A stretch of DNA of 6,368 nt from Thermoanaerobacterales bacterium (GTDB taxonomy: Bacteria > Actinomycetota > Acidimicrobiia > Acidimicrobiales > JACDCH01): the NCBI GenBank assembly GCA_017577565.1, contig PKRH01000160.1, positions 1 through 6,368 of the forward strand, in the 5' to 3' direction. Of this stretch, positions 1 through 5,551 are shown in pieces. The position numbers and the translations under genes were made by a program. Positions within the stretch are counted from its first letter, which is position 1, and the number at the start of each line of letters is the position of its first letter. The notes beneath the pieces are model-generated. The model saw only the letters and a program-made list of their open reading frames with translations. It was not told where the DNA came from and made no database searches.

Positions 1-2171
1 CCGCCACCCCGCCCGACGAGCTGCCGCTCGACGCCGAGGCCCGCGCCGAGCTGGCCGCGGTGCTTCCCTCGCTCCCCGAGCCCCGCCCCCCCGGCGCCCC
101 CGACCGGGCCCGCCTCTTCGCCGCGGTCACCGAGCTCGTCGCCGCGGTGGCCAAGGAGCGCCCGCTGCTGCTCGTCCTCGACGACCTGCAGTGGGCCGAC
201 GACGACTCCCTGCTGCTCGTCCGGCACCTCCTGCGCCGGGCCGGCGACGCGCCGGTGCTCGTCGTGGCCATCTCCCGCGACCACGACGTCGCCCCCGACC
301 ACGCGCTGGCCGGCGTCGTCCAGTCGCTCGACCGCGACGGGTGGGTGCGCCGGCTGCCGCTACGCGGCCTGGCCGAGGACGAGGTCCGGGAGCTGCTGCG
401 CCACGTGCTCGGCGAGGGCGACCACCGCGACACCGCCCGGCGCCTCGTGCGGGAGACGGCCGGCAACCCCTACATGGTCACGGAGCTGGCGCGGGCCGGC
501 GCCGACGGCGCCATCCCGCCCGGCCTCCACGAGCTGGTCGGCCTCCGCCTCGCCGCCCTCGACGAGCCGGCCGCCGAGCTGCTGCGGGCGGGCGCCGTCG
601 CCGGGGCCGCCTTCGACCTCGACATCGCGGCCGACGCGGCCGGCCTCGACGACCGGGCCATGCTCGACGCCGCCGACGCCGCCCTGGCCTCGGGGCTCGT
701 CACCGAGGAGACGCCCGACCGCTACCGGTTCACCCACGACGTCGTCCGTCGGGCCCTCGTCGCCCAGCTCAGCGGCGCGCACCGCCGCTGGCTGCACGGG
801 CGGACCGCCGACGCCATCGAGCGGCGGCGGTCCGGCGACCTCGACGCCCACGCGGCCGCCCTCGCCCACCACAGCGCCGCGGGCGCCACGCCCGGCGGTG
901 ACGACCGGGCCGTGCGCTGGGCCCGCCGCGCCGCGGCCCAGGCGATGCGGCGCAGCGCACCGGCCGAGGCCGCCCGCCTGTGCCGGCAGGCGCTCGAGCA
1001 CCTGCCGCCGGGCCGGGACGGCGAGCGGGCCGACATCACCACCGACCTCGGCGCCGCCCTGCTGGCCGGCGGCGACCCGGCGGGCGTCGGGTCGCTGCGC
1101 GAGGGCGCGGCGCTGGCCCGGGCGGCCGGCCGGTCCGACGTGCTGCAGCGGGCGGCCCTGGCCCTGGCGGACGCCGCCGAGGACCGCCCCGAGCTGCGGG
1201 CCGCGGCGTCCGACCTCGTCGCCGACGCCCTGGCCGCGGCCTCGCCCGTGGGCGACGGCGAGGGCGCCGTGACCCACGCCCGGCTCCTCGTGCGGTCGAT
1301 CCGGCTCGGCGCCGCGCCCAGCGGGGGCGCCACCGCCCGGGCGGCCGCGGCCGCCGCCACCACCCTGCACCGGCACATCGGCGACCTGGCGCCGGACCAG
1401 GTCGACGAGCGCCTGCGCCTTGTCGGCGAGCTGGCCGAGCTGGCGGTGGCGGCCGGCGACGCCCGGCTGCGGGCGCGGGCGGCCCACGAGCGGGCCATGG
1501 CCGCCGCCACCACCGGCGACGAGGTCGCCCTGCGCACGGCGCTGGCGGCCATGGAGGCGGACGGCGACCCGGACGACGGGTGGCTCGCCGCCCTGCGGGC
1601 CGAGCGGCGCGTCGCCGAGCTGACGGTGGACGGCCGGCTGGACGAGGCCCGGGCCGCGCTCGACGCGCCTCGGCCCGCGGGGGCGCCCGACGACGCCGAG
1701 CTCGTCGCCCGCCGCCAGCGCGGGGTGATCGAGTGGCTGGCCGGCCGGGTGACCGCCCGCGAGCTGGCCGCCGACGACGCCGACGGCCCGCCCGACCTCC
1801 ACGGCCTCGCGCTGCGGGCCCTGGCGGCCGTCGAGGAGGGCGCCGGTGCGGCCGCCGCCGCGGTGCGGGCCCGCCTCGCGCCCTTCGCCGACCTCGTCTG
1901 CGGCATGGGCTACCGGACCTTCGTGGGGGCCGCCGGCTTCCACCTCGGCCGGCTGGCGGCGGCCGAGGGCGACCTGGCCGAGGCCGAGCGCCACCTGCAC
2001 GCCGCCCTGCGGGTCCACAGCGCCTGGCGGGCCCGCCCCTGGGTCGCCCTCACCCAGAGCGCCCTCGCCGACGTGCTCGAGGCCCGGGGCCGGCCCTCCG
2101 ACCGGGAGTGGATCGCCGGGCTGCGCGCCGAGGCCCGCTGGGTGGCCGAGCGCCTGGGCATCCGCACCTGA
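1..2171 (+). CDS. STAND/AAA-type ATPase regulator, C-terminal part (5' truncated)
   Basis: The reading frame is open from the left edge (first whole codon at 3) to a TGA at 2169-2171, so the start lies outside the window. A GTG at 60 is in frame, but the coding sequence runs through it. A Walker B-like segment (LLLVLDDLQWADDD, about 165-206) is followed by a beta strand ending in SRD (about 253-273). Next come the conserved GNPY segment (about 462-475) and a winged-helix region with YRFTHDVVRRAL (about 723-758). The remaining 1.4 kb encodes an Ala/Arg-rich helical region resembling degenerate TPR repeats. This order is typical of the AAA_16/STAND module in LuxR-, BTAD/SARP- and cyclase-type signalling ATPases of actinobacteria, where nucleotide binding drives oligomerisation and output. 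The C-terminus has no LuxR helix-turn-helix, so I infer that the output domain (perhaps BTAD) is N-terminal and off-window together with Walker A. The exact subfamily and target genes cannot be read from this part. Confidence 0.85.
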   Translation, partial: ATPPDELPLDAEARAELAAVLPSLPEPRPPGAPDRARLFAAVTELVAAVAKERPLLLVLDDLQWADDDSLLLVRHLLRRAGDAPVLVVAISRDHDVAPDHALAGVVQSLDRDGWVRRLPLRGLAEDEVRELLRHVLGEGDHRDTARRLVRETAGNPYMVTELARAGADGAIPPGLHELVGLRLAALDEPAAELLRAGAVAGAAFDLDIAADAAGLDDRAMLDAADAALASGLVTEETPDRYRFTHDVVRRALVAQLSGAHRRWLHGRTADAIERRRSGDLDAHAAALAHHSAAGATPGGDDRAVRWARRAAAQAMRRSAPAEAARLCRQALEHLPPGRDGERADITTDLGAALLAGGDPAGVGSLREGAALARAAGRSDVLQRAALALADAAEDRPELRAAASDLVADALAAASPVGDGEGAVTHARLLVRSIRLGAAPSGGATARAAAAAATTLHRHIGDLAPDQVDERLRLVGELAELAVAAGDARLRARAAHERAMAAATTGDEVALRTALAAMEADGDPDDGWLAALRAERRVAELTVDGRLDEARAALDAPRPAGAPDDAELVARRQRGVIEWLAGRVTARELAADDADGPPDLHGLALRALAAVEEGAGAAAAAVRARLAPFADLVCGMGYRTFVGAAGFHLGRLAAAEGDLAEAERHLHAALRVHSAWRARPWVALTQSALADVLEARGRPSDREWIAGLRAEARWVAERLGIRT

Positions 2172-2183
2172 GCGGCGGGTCGC

Positions 2184-2189
2184 TACCGT
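2184..2189 (+). promoter_or_regulatory. Candidate -10 element (TACCGT) of a leaderless promoter
   Basis: TACCGT fits the actinobacterial TANNNT -10 consensus. Exactly 6 bases separate it from the GTG at 2196, so transcription would begin at or next to the start codon. No Shine-Dalgarno sequence and no convincing -35 box is visible. This arrangement supports GTG 2196 over the internal ATG at 2211 as the start of the PPOX gene, and suggests that the gene is transcribed independently of the ATPase gene 24 bases upstream. It is a motif match only, with no experimental support here. Confidence 0.5.
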
Positions 2190-2195
2190 GGCGGC

Positions 2196-2600
2196 GTGGA
2201 CGAGCGCACCATGCGCGAGCGGGTCGCGGCCGCCCGGGTGGGGACGCTGGCCACCGTGACCCGCGACGGCCGGCCGCACGTGGTGCCCTGCTGCTTCGCC
2301 CTCGACGGCGACACGGTGTGGTCGGCGGTCGACGCCAAGCCGAAGTCGACCCTCGCCCTGCGCCGGCTGGACAACGTCCGCGCCAACCCGGCGGCGTCAC
2401 TGCTCGTCGACCACTACGAGGACGACTGGACCCGCCTGTGGTGGGTCCGCCTGGACGGCTCGGCGCGCATCGTCGACCGCGAGGAGGAGCGGGACCGGGC
2501 GCTCGGCGCCCTCGCCACCAAGTACATCCAGTACCAGGGCAGCCCGCCCCCCGGGCCGGTGCTCGCCCTCGACGTCACGACCTGGCGGGCCTGGCCCTGA
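2196..2600 (+). CDS. PPOX-class F420-dependent oxidoreductase (Rv0121-like)
   Basis: This 134-residue protein resembles the split-barrel flavin/deazaflavin-binding proteins known as the PPOX class, specifically the actinobacterial Rv0121-type family (TIGR03668, from memory). Visible hallmarks are RVGTLATVTRDGRPHVVP (residues 14-31), the strand and turn DGDTVWSAVDAKPK (37-50), RRLDNVRANP (56-65), and LLVDHYEDDW followed by RLWWVRLDG (69-88). The Lys-Pro-Lys and Arg-rich stretch is where related proteins contact cofactor phosphates. Family members are cytoplasmic, usually dimeric, and thought to use F420 for hydride transfer, but the physiological substrate of this subgroup is unknown to me. 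The length is normal for the family. The GTG start is chosen because of the leaderless -10 motif 6 bases upstream; ATG at 2211 is the alternative. The gene converges on sufC with 8 bases between stops. An FMN or heme-linked role cannot be excluded. Confidence 0.92.
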   Translation: MDERTMRERVAAARVGTLATVTRDGRPHVVPCCFALDGDTVWSAVDAKPKSTLALRRLDNVRANPAASLLVDHYEDDWTRLWWVRLDGSARIVDREEERDRALGALATKYIQYQGSPPPGPVLALDVTTWRAWP

Positions 2601-2613
2601 GGCCGGGCTCAGG
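2596..2613. terminator. Small hairpin spanning both convergent stop codons (weak)
   Basis: CCTGAG (2596-2601) and CTCAGG (2608-2613) form a 6-bp inverted repeat with a 6-base loop that includes the stops of both the PPOX gene (+) and sufC (-). Symmetry and position suggest a shared bidirectional transcription end. The stem is short and there is no U-tract on either strand, so factor-dependent termination or chance is equally possible. Confidence 0.25.
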
Positions 2614-3472
2614 CGAGCGGGTCGGCGAAGGGGTCGGCCCCGGCGGGTCCGCCGAAGGGGTCGTCGATGGCCGGCCGGATGGCGACCGGCGTCTCCTCCT
2701 CCGCCTCGCCGGCCAGCTCGGCCCCGACGAGGCCGGCGTAGCCGTGCCGCTCCAGTTCGAGGGCCAGCTCCGGGCCGCCCGAGCGCACGATCTGGCCCTT
2801 GGCCAGCACGTGGACGCGGTCGGCCCGCAGCTCGTGCAGCAGCCGGCTGTAGTGGGTGATGGCCAGCACGCCGAGGCCGGGGCGGTCGCCCTCGGGCTCG
2901 GTCGCCGCCTCGACCCGCCGGGCGCAGGCCCGCAGCGCGTCGACGTCGAGGCCGGAGTCGAGCTCGTCGAGCACGGCGATCGCCGGGCGGAGCACGCCGA
3001 GCTGCACGGTCTCGTTCTTCTTCTTCTCGCCGCCCGACAGGTCGACGTTGAGCGGCCGCTCGAGCAGCTGGGGGTCGAGCCCCACCCGCTCGGCCTCCGC
3101 CCGCAACGTGGCCGCCACGCCGTCGACCGGCCGGCCGGCGGCCCGGGCCGCGCTCTCGAGCACCGCCTGCAGCGAGACGCCCGGCACCTCGGTCGGGTAC
3201 TGGAGGGCGAGGAACAGGCCGGCCTGCGCCCGCTGCCAGGGGGCGAGCGGCAGGAGGTCGACGCCGTCGAGCGTCACCGAGCCGCCCGTGACCTCGTAGC
3301 CGGGCCGCCCCATCAGCACGTGGGCGAGCGTCGACTTGCCGGAGCCGTTGGGCCCCATGACGGCGTGGACCTCGCCGGAGCGGACGGTCAGGTCGATGCC
3401 GCGCAGGATCTCGGTGCCGCCCACGGCGGCCCGCAGGCCGCGGATCTCGAGGACGTGGCCGCTACCGGTCAT
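2609..3472 (-). CDS. sufC: Fe-S cluster assembly ATPase SufC
   Basis: SufC is the cytoplasmic ABC-type ATPase that powers the SufBC2D scaffold in Fe-S cluster assembly. All nucleotide-binding motifs are intact: Walker A GPNGSGKST (residues 40-48), Q-loop Gln91 in LALQYPTEVPG, the SufC-style signature LSGGEKKKNE (145-154), Walker B with catalytic Glu170 in VLDELDSGLD (167-176), and the switch His207 in ITHYSRLL. The core ends with GPELALELERHGYA near residue 246. About 40 further residues form an acidic, Pro- and Gly-rich tail with a DPF motif at 271-273 and again at 280-282. Most SufC proteins are near 250 residues, so at 287 this one is long. The ATG at 3472 lies inside the end of the Rieske gene (11-base overlap) and no strong Shine-Dalgarno is visible, so translation is probably coupled. 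No sufS or sufU follows; a convergent gene begins 8 bases past the stop. Confidence 0.97.
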   Translation of the reverse strand: MTGSGHVLEIRGLRAAVGGTEILRGIDLTVRSGEVHAVMGPNGSGKSTLAHVLMGRPGYEVTGGSVTLDGVDLLPLAPWQRAQAGLFLALQYPTEVPGVSLQAVLESAARAAGRPVDGVAATLRAEAERVGLDPQLLERPLNVDLSGGEKKKNETVQLGVLRPAIAVLDELDSGLDVDALRACARRVEAATEPEGDRPGLGVLAITHYSRLLHELRADRVHVLAKGQIVRSGGPELALELERHGYAGLVGAELAGEAEEETPVAIRPAIDDPFGGPAGADPFADPLA

Positions 3473-3785
3473 CGTCGACCACCACCACGACCTGGCCGTC
3501 GTCGACCCGGACGTCGTAGACGGGCACCGGCCTGGTCGCCGGCAGGACGAGCGCCTCGCCGGTCTCGAGCGAGAACGTGCTGCCGTGCTTCCAGCACTCG
3601 AGGGTCCGCTCCTCGACGTCGACCTCGCCCTCGGAGAGCGAGATGTTCTGGTGCGAGCACGTGTCGCCGATCGCGTAGACGTCGTCGTCGATGCGGACGA
3701 CGGCGATGCGGTGGCCGGCGACCTCGAACCGGCGGGCCTCGCCGGAGCGGAGCTCGTCCAGCGGGCAGAGCGTCACCTTGGGCAT
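3462..3785 (-). CDS. Rieske [2Fe-2S] ferredoxin of the suf operon
   Basis: This is a 107-residue single-domain Rieske-type ferredoxin. The cluster ligands are visible as Cys43-Ser-His45 (DTCSHQNISLSEGEV) and Cys64-Trp-Lys-His67 (LECWKHGSTFSLETGEAL), the pattern that holds a [2Fe-2S] centre with two Cys and two His. There is no signal peptide and no oxygenase domain, so it should be a soluble electron carrier like the ferredoxin subunits of aromatic-ring dioxygenases (HcaC-like by annotation habit). Its ATG overlaps the sufD stop as TGATG and has a strong Shine-Dalgarno sequence. The frame stays open upstream to about 4034, but that part is the Arg/Pro-rich antiparallel reading of sufD and is not used. 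A small Rieske gene between sufD and sufC is known from other actinobacterial suf operons. Whether it supplies electrons to assembly or is merely a client is unresolved. Confidence 0.93.
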   Translation of the reverse strand: MPKVTLCPLDELRSGEARRFEVAGHRIAVVRIDDDVYAIGDTCSHQNISLSEGEVDVEERTLECWKHGSTFSLETGEALVLPATRPVPVYDVRVDDGQVVVVVDDDR

Positions 3786-5047
3786 CACGCGTCCCTCCGG
3801 GCGAACTTGGCGGCGACGCCCTCGCGCAGCAGGGGCGCGAGGCCGGCCACGGGCAGGCGGGAGAGGACCTCGTCGAAGAAGCCGCTGACGATGAGGCGCT
3901 CGGCCTCGTCGGTGGGCACGCCGCGGCTCTCCAGGTAGAAGAGCTGCTCCTCGTCCACCGGGCCGACGGCCGAGGCGTGGCTGCAGCGGACGTCGTTGTT
4001 CTCGATGACGAGGTTGGGCACCGACTCGGCCCACGCGCCGTCGGACAGCTTGACGTTGCGGTTGGTCTGGAAGGCGTTGGTGCCCCGGGCGTCCTTGCCG
4101 ACGCGGATGAGGCCCGTGTACACGGAGCGGGACCGCCCGCCGACCGCGCCCTTGAACAGCAGGTTGGAGGTGCAGTCGGGGGCGACGTGGTCCTGGAAGG
4201 TGCGGAAGTCGAGCGTCTGGTCGCCCTCGCCGAAGTAGACGGCGTCCAGCTCGCCGGTGCCGCCCCGGCCGACCATGCGGCAGTCGGTGCGCAGGCGGGC
4301 GTAGTCGCCGCCGAAGCCGATGCTCGTCGACCGCAGCGTCGCCTGGGCCTCGACCCGCGACACCTGCAGGCCGAGCTGCCAGGTGGCGAAGCCGAGCTGC
4401 TGGACGGTCACGTGGCCGACCCGGGCGCCCGGCCCGACGAGGATCTCGGTGACCGGCACGACCAGCGCCCGCTCCTCGCCCGAGGTCTGGACCTCGACGA
4501 CCGCGACCTGGCTGGCGGCGCCGGCGCGGACGACGAGGTGGGGGAAGGCCGCCGCCCCCTCGCCGGCGGTGACGTGCACGACCACCACCGGGCCCGGCAA
4601 CGTGACGCCCTCCGGCACGTCGACGACGACCGGCTCGGGCACGAAGGCGTCGTGCAGGGTGACGAAGGCGTCCGGCGGCTCGCCCACCGCGGCGCCGACG
4701 AGCTCGACCCGGTCGTCACCGGCCGGCCCGACCTGGACGCCCTTGGCGGCCAGGTCGTCGGCGAGCTCGACGACGGCGACGCGCCCGTTGACGGCCACCA
4801 CCGTCGCAGCGGGCGCGGCGACGGCGTCGAGGACCGCCCGTCCCGGCGCCGGCAGCACCGGCTCGGCCGGCGGTGCCGGGGCGAACTCGTCGAGCCGCAG
4901 CTCGTCGATGCGGCTGTAGCGCCAGATCTCCTCGTCCGTCCCGGGCAGGTCGGCGGCGGCGAACGCCTCGGCGGCCCTGGCCCGGCGCGCCCGCAGCCGG
5001 TCCGGGCCGTCGAGCGCGGCAGAGAGATCGGGGGTGAAGGTGCTCAG
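3785..5047 (-). CDS. sufD: Fe-S cluster assembly protein SufD, probable CTG start
   Basis: This is a SufD-type scaffold subunit, the partner of SufB and SufC in the SufBC2D complex, about 420 residues when read from a CTG at 5047-5045. The N-terminal helical region (LSTFTPDLSAALDGPDRLRA, then EIWRYSRIDEL at about 40-50) leads into the beta-helix core, which contains TDCRMVGRGGTGELDAVYFG and RSVYTGLIRVGKDARGTNAF. The C-terminus carries VRCSHASAVGPVDEEQLFYL and SRGVPTDEAERLIVSGFF. The Cys-Ser-His pair (Cys355/His357) matches the Cys/His site of SufD (His360 in E. coli) and distinguishes it from SufB. No ATG or TTG occurs in frame upstream of the core; the first GTG (4858) would delete the conserved N-terminus. 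A Shine-Dalgarno 6 bases before CTG 5047 and the loss of G/C-ending codons above it support the CTG. Its stop overlaps the Rieske ATG. The expected upstream neighbour sufB is absent. Confidence 0.93.
   Translation of the reverse strand: MSTFTPDLSAALDGPDRLRARRARAAEAFAAADLPGTDEEIWRYSRIDELRLDEFAPAPPAEPVLPAPGRAVLDAVAAPAATVVAVNGRVAVVELADDLAAKGVQVGPAGDDRVELVGAAVGEPPDAFVTLHDAFVPEPVVVDVPEGVTLPGPVVVVHVTAGEGAAAFPHLVVRAGAASQVAVVEVQTSGEERALVVPVTEILVGPGARVGHVTVQQLGFATWQLGLQVSRVEAQATLRSTSIGFGGDYARLRTDCRMVGRGGTGELDAVYFGEGDQTLDFRTFQDHVAPDCTSNLLFKGAVGGRSRSVYTGLIRVGKDARGTNAFQTNRNVKLSDGAWAESVPNLVIENNDVRCSHASAVGPVDEEQLFYLESRGVPTDEAERLIVSGFFDEVLSRLPVAGLAPLLREGVAAKFARRDA
3792..3798 (-). promoter_or_regulatory. Shine-Dalgarno of the Rieske gene
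   Basis: GGAGGGA on the minus strand lies 6 bases before the ATG at 3785. It sits inside the last codons of sufD and fixes the Rieske start at the TGATG overlap rather than at any upstream position in the same frame. Confidence 0.75.
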
Positions 5048-5053
5048 CGTCAG

Positions 5054-5059
5054 TCCTTT
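5054..5059 (-). promoter_or_regulatory. Shine-Dalgarno deciding the sufD CTG start
   Basis: AAAGGA on the minus strand is followed by CTGACG and then CTG at 5047, an ideal 6-base spacing. The other in-frame CTG (5053) abuts the element directly and is therefore unlikely to be used. It is one of the few A-rich spots in the region. Confidence 0.65.
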
Positions 5060-5069
5060 CGCAGCTCGT

Positions 5070-5082
5070 CCACACCGTGTGG
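5070..5082 (-). promoter_or_regulatory. 13-bp palindrome in the predicted sufD 5' UTR, possible operator
   Basis: CCACAC and GTGTGG flank a single central base, giving a perfect 6-bp inverted repeat. It lies between the candidate promoter (-10 at 5102-5107) and the Shine-Dalgarno (5054-5059), where a bound repressor would block the operon. The ACAC/GTGT half-sites loosely recall SufR-type sites reported for actinobacteria, but the spacing differs and the match is from memory. A small RNA hairpin is the alternative. Confidence 0.35.
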
Positions 5083-5101
5083 GCGCCGCGGCCGGAGGGC
5101 C

Positions 5102-5131
5102 AGCCTACCGGCGGCCCCGGGGCGCTCCCAA
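5102..5131 (-). promoter_or_regulatory. Candidate promoter of the sufD-Rieske-sufC operon
   Basis: On the minus strand a TTGGGA (-35, 5131-5126; four of six consensus bases) is separated by 18 bases from TAGGCT (-10, 5107-5102; fits TANNNT). The predicted transcript would begin near 5095 and carry a leader of roughly 50 bases containing the palindrome and the Shine-Dalgarno. The -35 box lies just past the stop of the upstream small gene, so the suf genes can be expressed separately from it. Confidence 0.45.
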
Positions 5132-5134
5132 GGC

Positions 5135-5491
5135 TCAGCGCCGCCGCAGCCAGCGCCGCCACCGGGGGGCGCGGCGCCGTTCGAGCTCGGCGTGGACCTC
5201 GGCGACGACGGTCGGGCCCGCGGCGTTGACGATCTCCTCCGCCTCGTCGAGCAGGCGGGCGACCGAGCCGTCGTCGCGGTCGAGCGCGTCGAGCGGCTCG
5301 TCGGGCGTGCGGGGGGTGACGAGCGTGCCGTGGGCCCAGTTGACGTCGGCCATGCGCCGCTCGTACCGCGGGCAGTCGGCCGGGCACCGCCACGGGGCCT
5401 CGGGGGCGAGGTCGAGGTCGCACTTCCGCACGGTCTCGCCCGTGCGGTACGTGCGCGACTCGAAGTGCTTGCAGTCCTGCCGCATCGGCAC
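5135..5491 (-). CDS. Uncharacterised 118-residue four-cysteine protein
   Basis: I cannot assign this protein to a named family. The N-terminal half carries four cysteines: Cys7 in DCKHFESRTY, Cys24 in ETVRKCDLDLAPEAPWRCP, then Cys36 and Cys40 in RCPADCPRY, with His9 nearby. The spacing C-x16-C-x11-C-x3-C would suit a structural zinc or an iron-sulfur site. The middle (MADVNWAHGTLVTP) is followed by an acidic helix (about 70-105), and the last 17 residues contain nine Arg, giving a strongly basic tail. There is no signal peptide or membrane segment, so it should be cytoplasmic. Codon use is as strongly G/C-ending as in sufD, so it is a real gene. The GTG at 5491 is preferred because of the -10 motif 6 bases upstream; ATG at 5485 is the alternative. 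It lies on the same strand 87 bases before sufD, where sufB is normally found, which hints at a role linked to Fe-S assembly, but this is inference. Confidence 0.85.
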   Translation of the reverse strand: MPMRQDCKHFESRTYRTGETVRKCDLDLAPEAPWRCPADCPRYERRMADVNWAHGTLVTPRTPDEPLDALDRDDGSVARLLDEAEEIVNAAGPTVVAEVHAELERRRAPRWRRWLRRR

Positions 5492-5497
5492 GGGGCC

Positions 5498-5503
5498 ATT
5501 GTG
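5498..5503 (-). promoter_or_regulatory. Candidate extended -10 (TGG-CACAAT) of a leaderless promoter
   Basis: On the minus strand CACAAT is preceded by TGG (extended -10 pattern TGN) and followed by exactly 6 bases before the GTG at 5491. The PPOX gene shows the same -10 to GTG spacing. No Shine-Dalgarno is visible, so a leaderless transcript starting at the GTG is the simplest reading. Confidence 0.5.
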
Positions 5504-5506
5504 CCA

Positions 5507-5534
5507 GCGGGGCGGCCGCGTCGGGCCGCCCCGC
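5507..5534 (-). terminator. Strong GC hairpin after the propeller-like gene
   Basis: An 11-bp perfect inverted repeat (5507-5517 paired with 5524-5534) with a 6-base loop begins 17 bases beyond the stop of the minus-strand gene ending at 5552. There is no U-tract, as is common for terminators of very GC-rich actinobacteria. It also covers the -35 region of the next gene's promoter, so it may double as an insulator or as a regulatory site. Confidence 0.5.
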
Positions 5535-5551
5535 CGGCGGTCCGGGGTCCG

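Noticed and set aside
360..2279. Minus-strand open frame of 639 codons opposite the ATPase gene
   Set aside because: Its translation is Gly/Arg/Pro/Val-rich with no recognisable domain. Long antisense frames are expected opposite genes with G/C-ending codons. The plus-strand frame has clear ATPase motifs.
3336..3938. Plus-strand open frame of 200 codons opposite the sufC/Rieske/sufD junction
   Set aside because: It is antisense to three well-supported genes and has no domain similarity that I recognise.
3786..4034. N-terminal extension of the Rieske gene in the same frame
   Set aside because: The extension is low-complexity Arg/Pro sequence lying over sufD in another frame. The ATG at 3785 has a strong Shine-Dalgarno and matches the start of single-domain Rieske ferredoxins.
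4858..4858. GTG at 4858 as the start of sufD
   Set aside because: It would remove about 63 residues, including the conserved EIWRYSRIDEL region, and has no suitable Shine-Dalgarno or promoter.
5121..5142. Inverted repeat GGCGCT/AGCGCC at the end of the Cys4 gene as a terminator
   Set aside because: The stem is only 6 bp with a 10-base loop, it overlaps the stop codon and the candidate suf -35 box, and similar GC repeats arise by chance at this composition.
5136..5160. 10-base direct repeat (5136-5145 and 5151-5160) as a mobile-element or attachment site
   Set aside because: It encodes the Arg-rich tail of the Cys4 protein, and there is no integrase, tRNA gene or inverted terminal repeat nearby.
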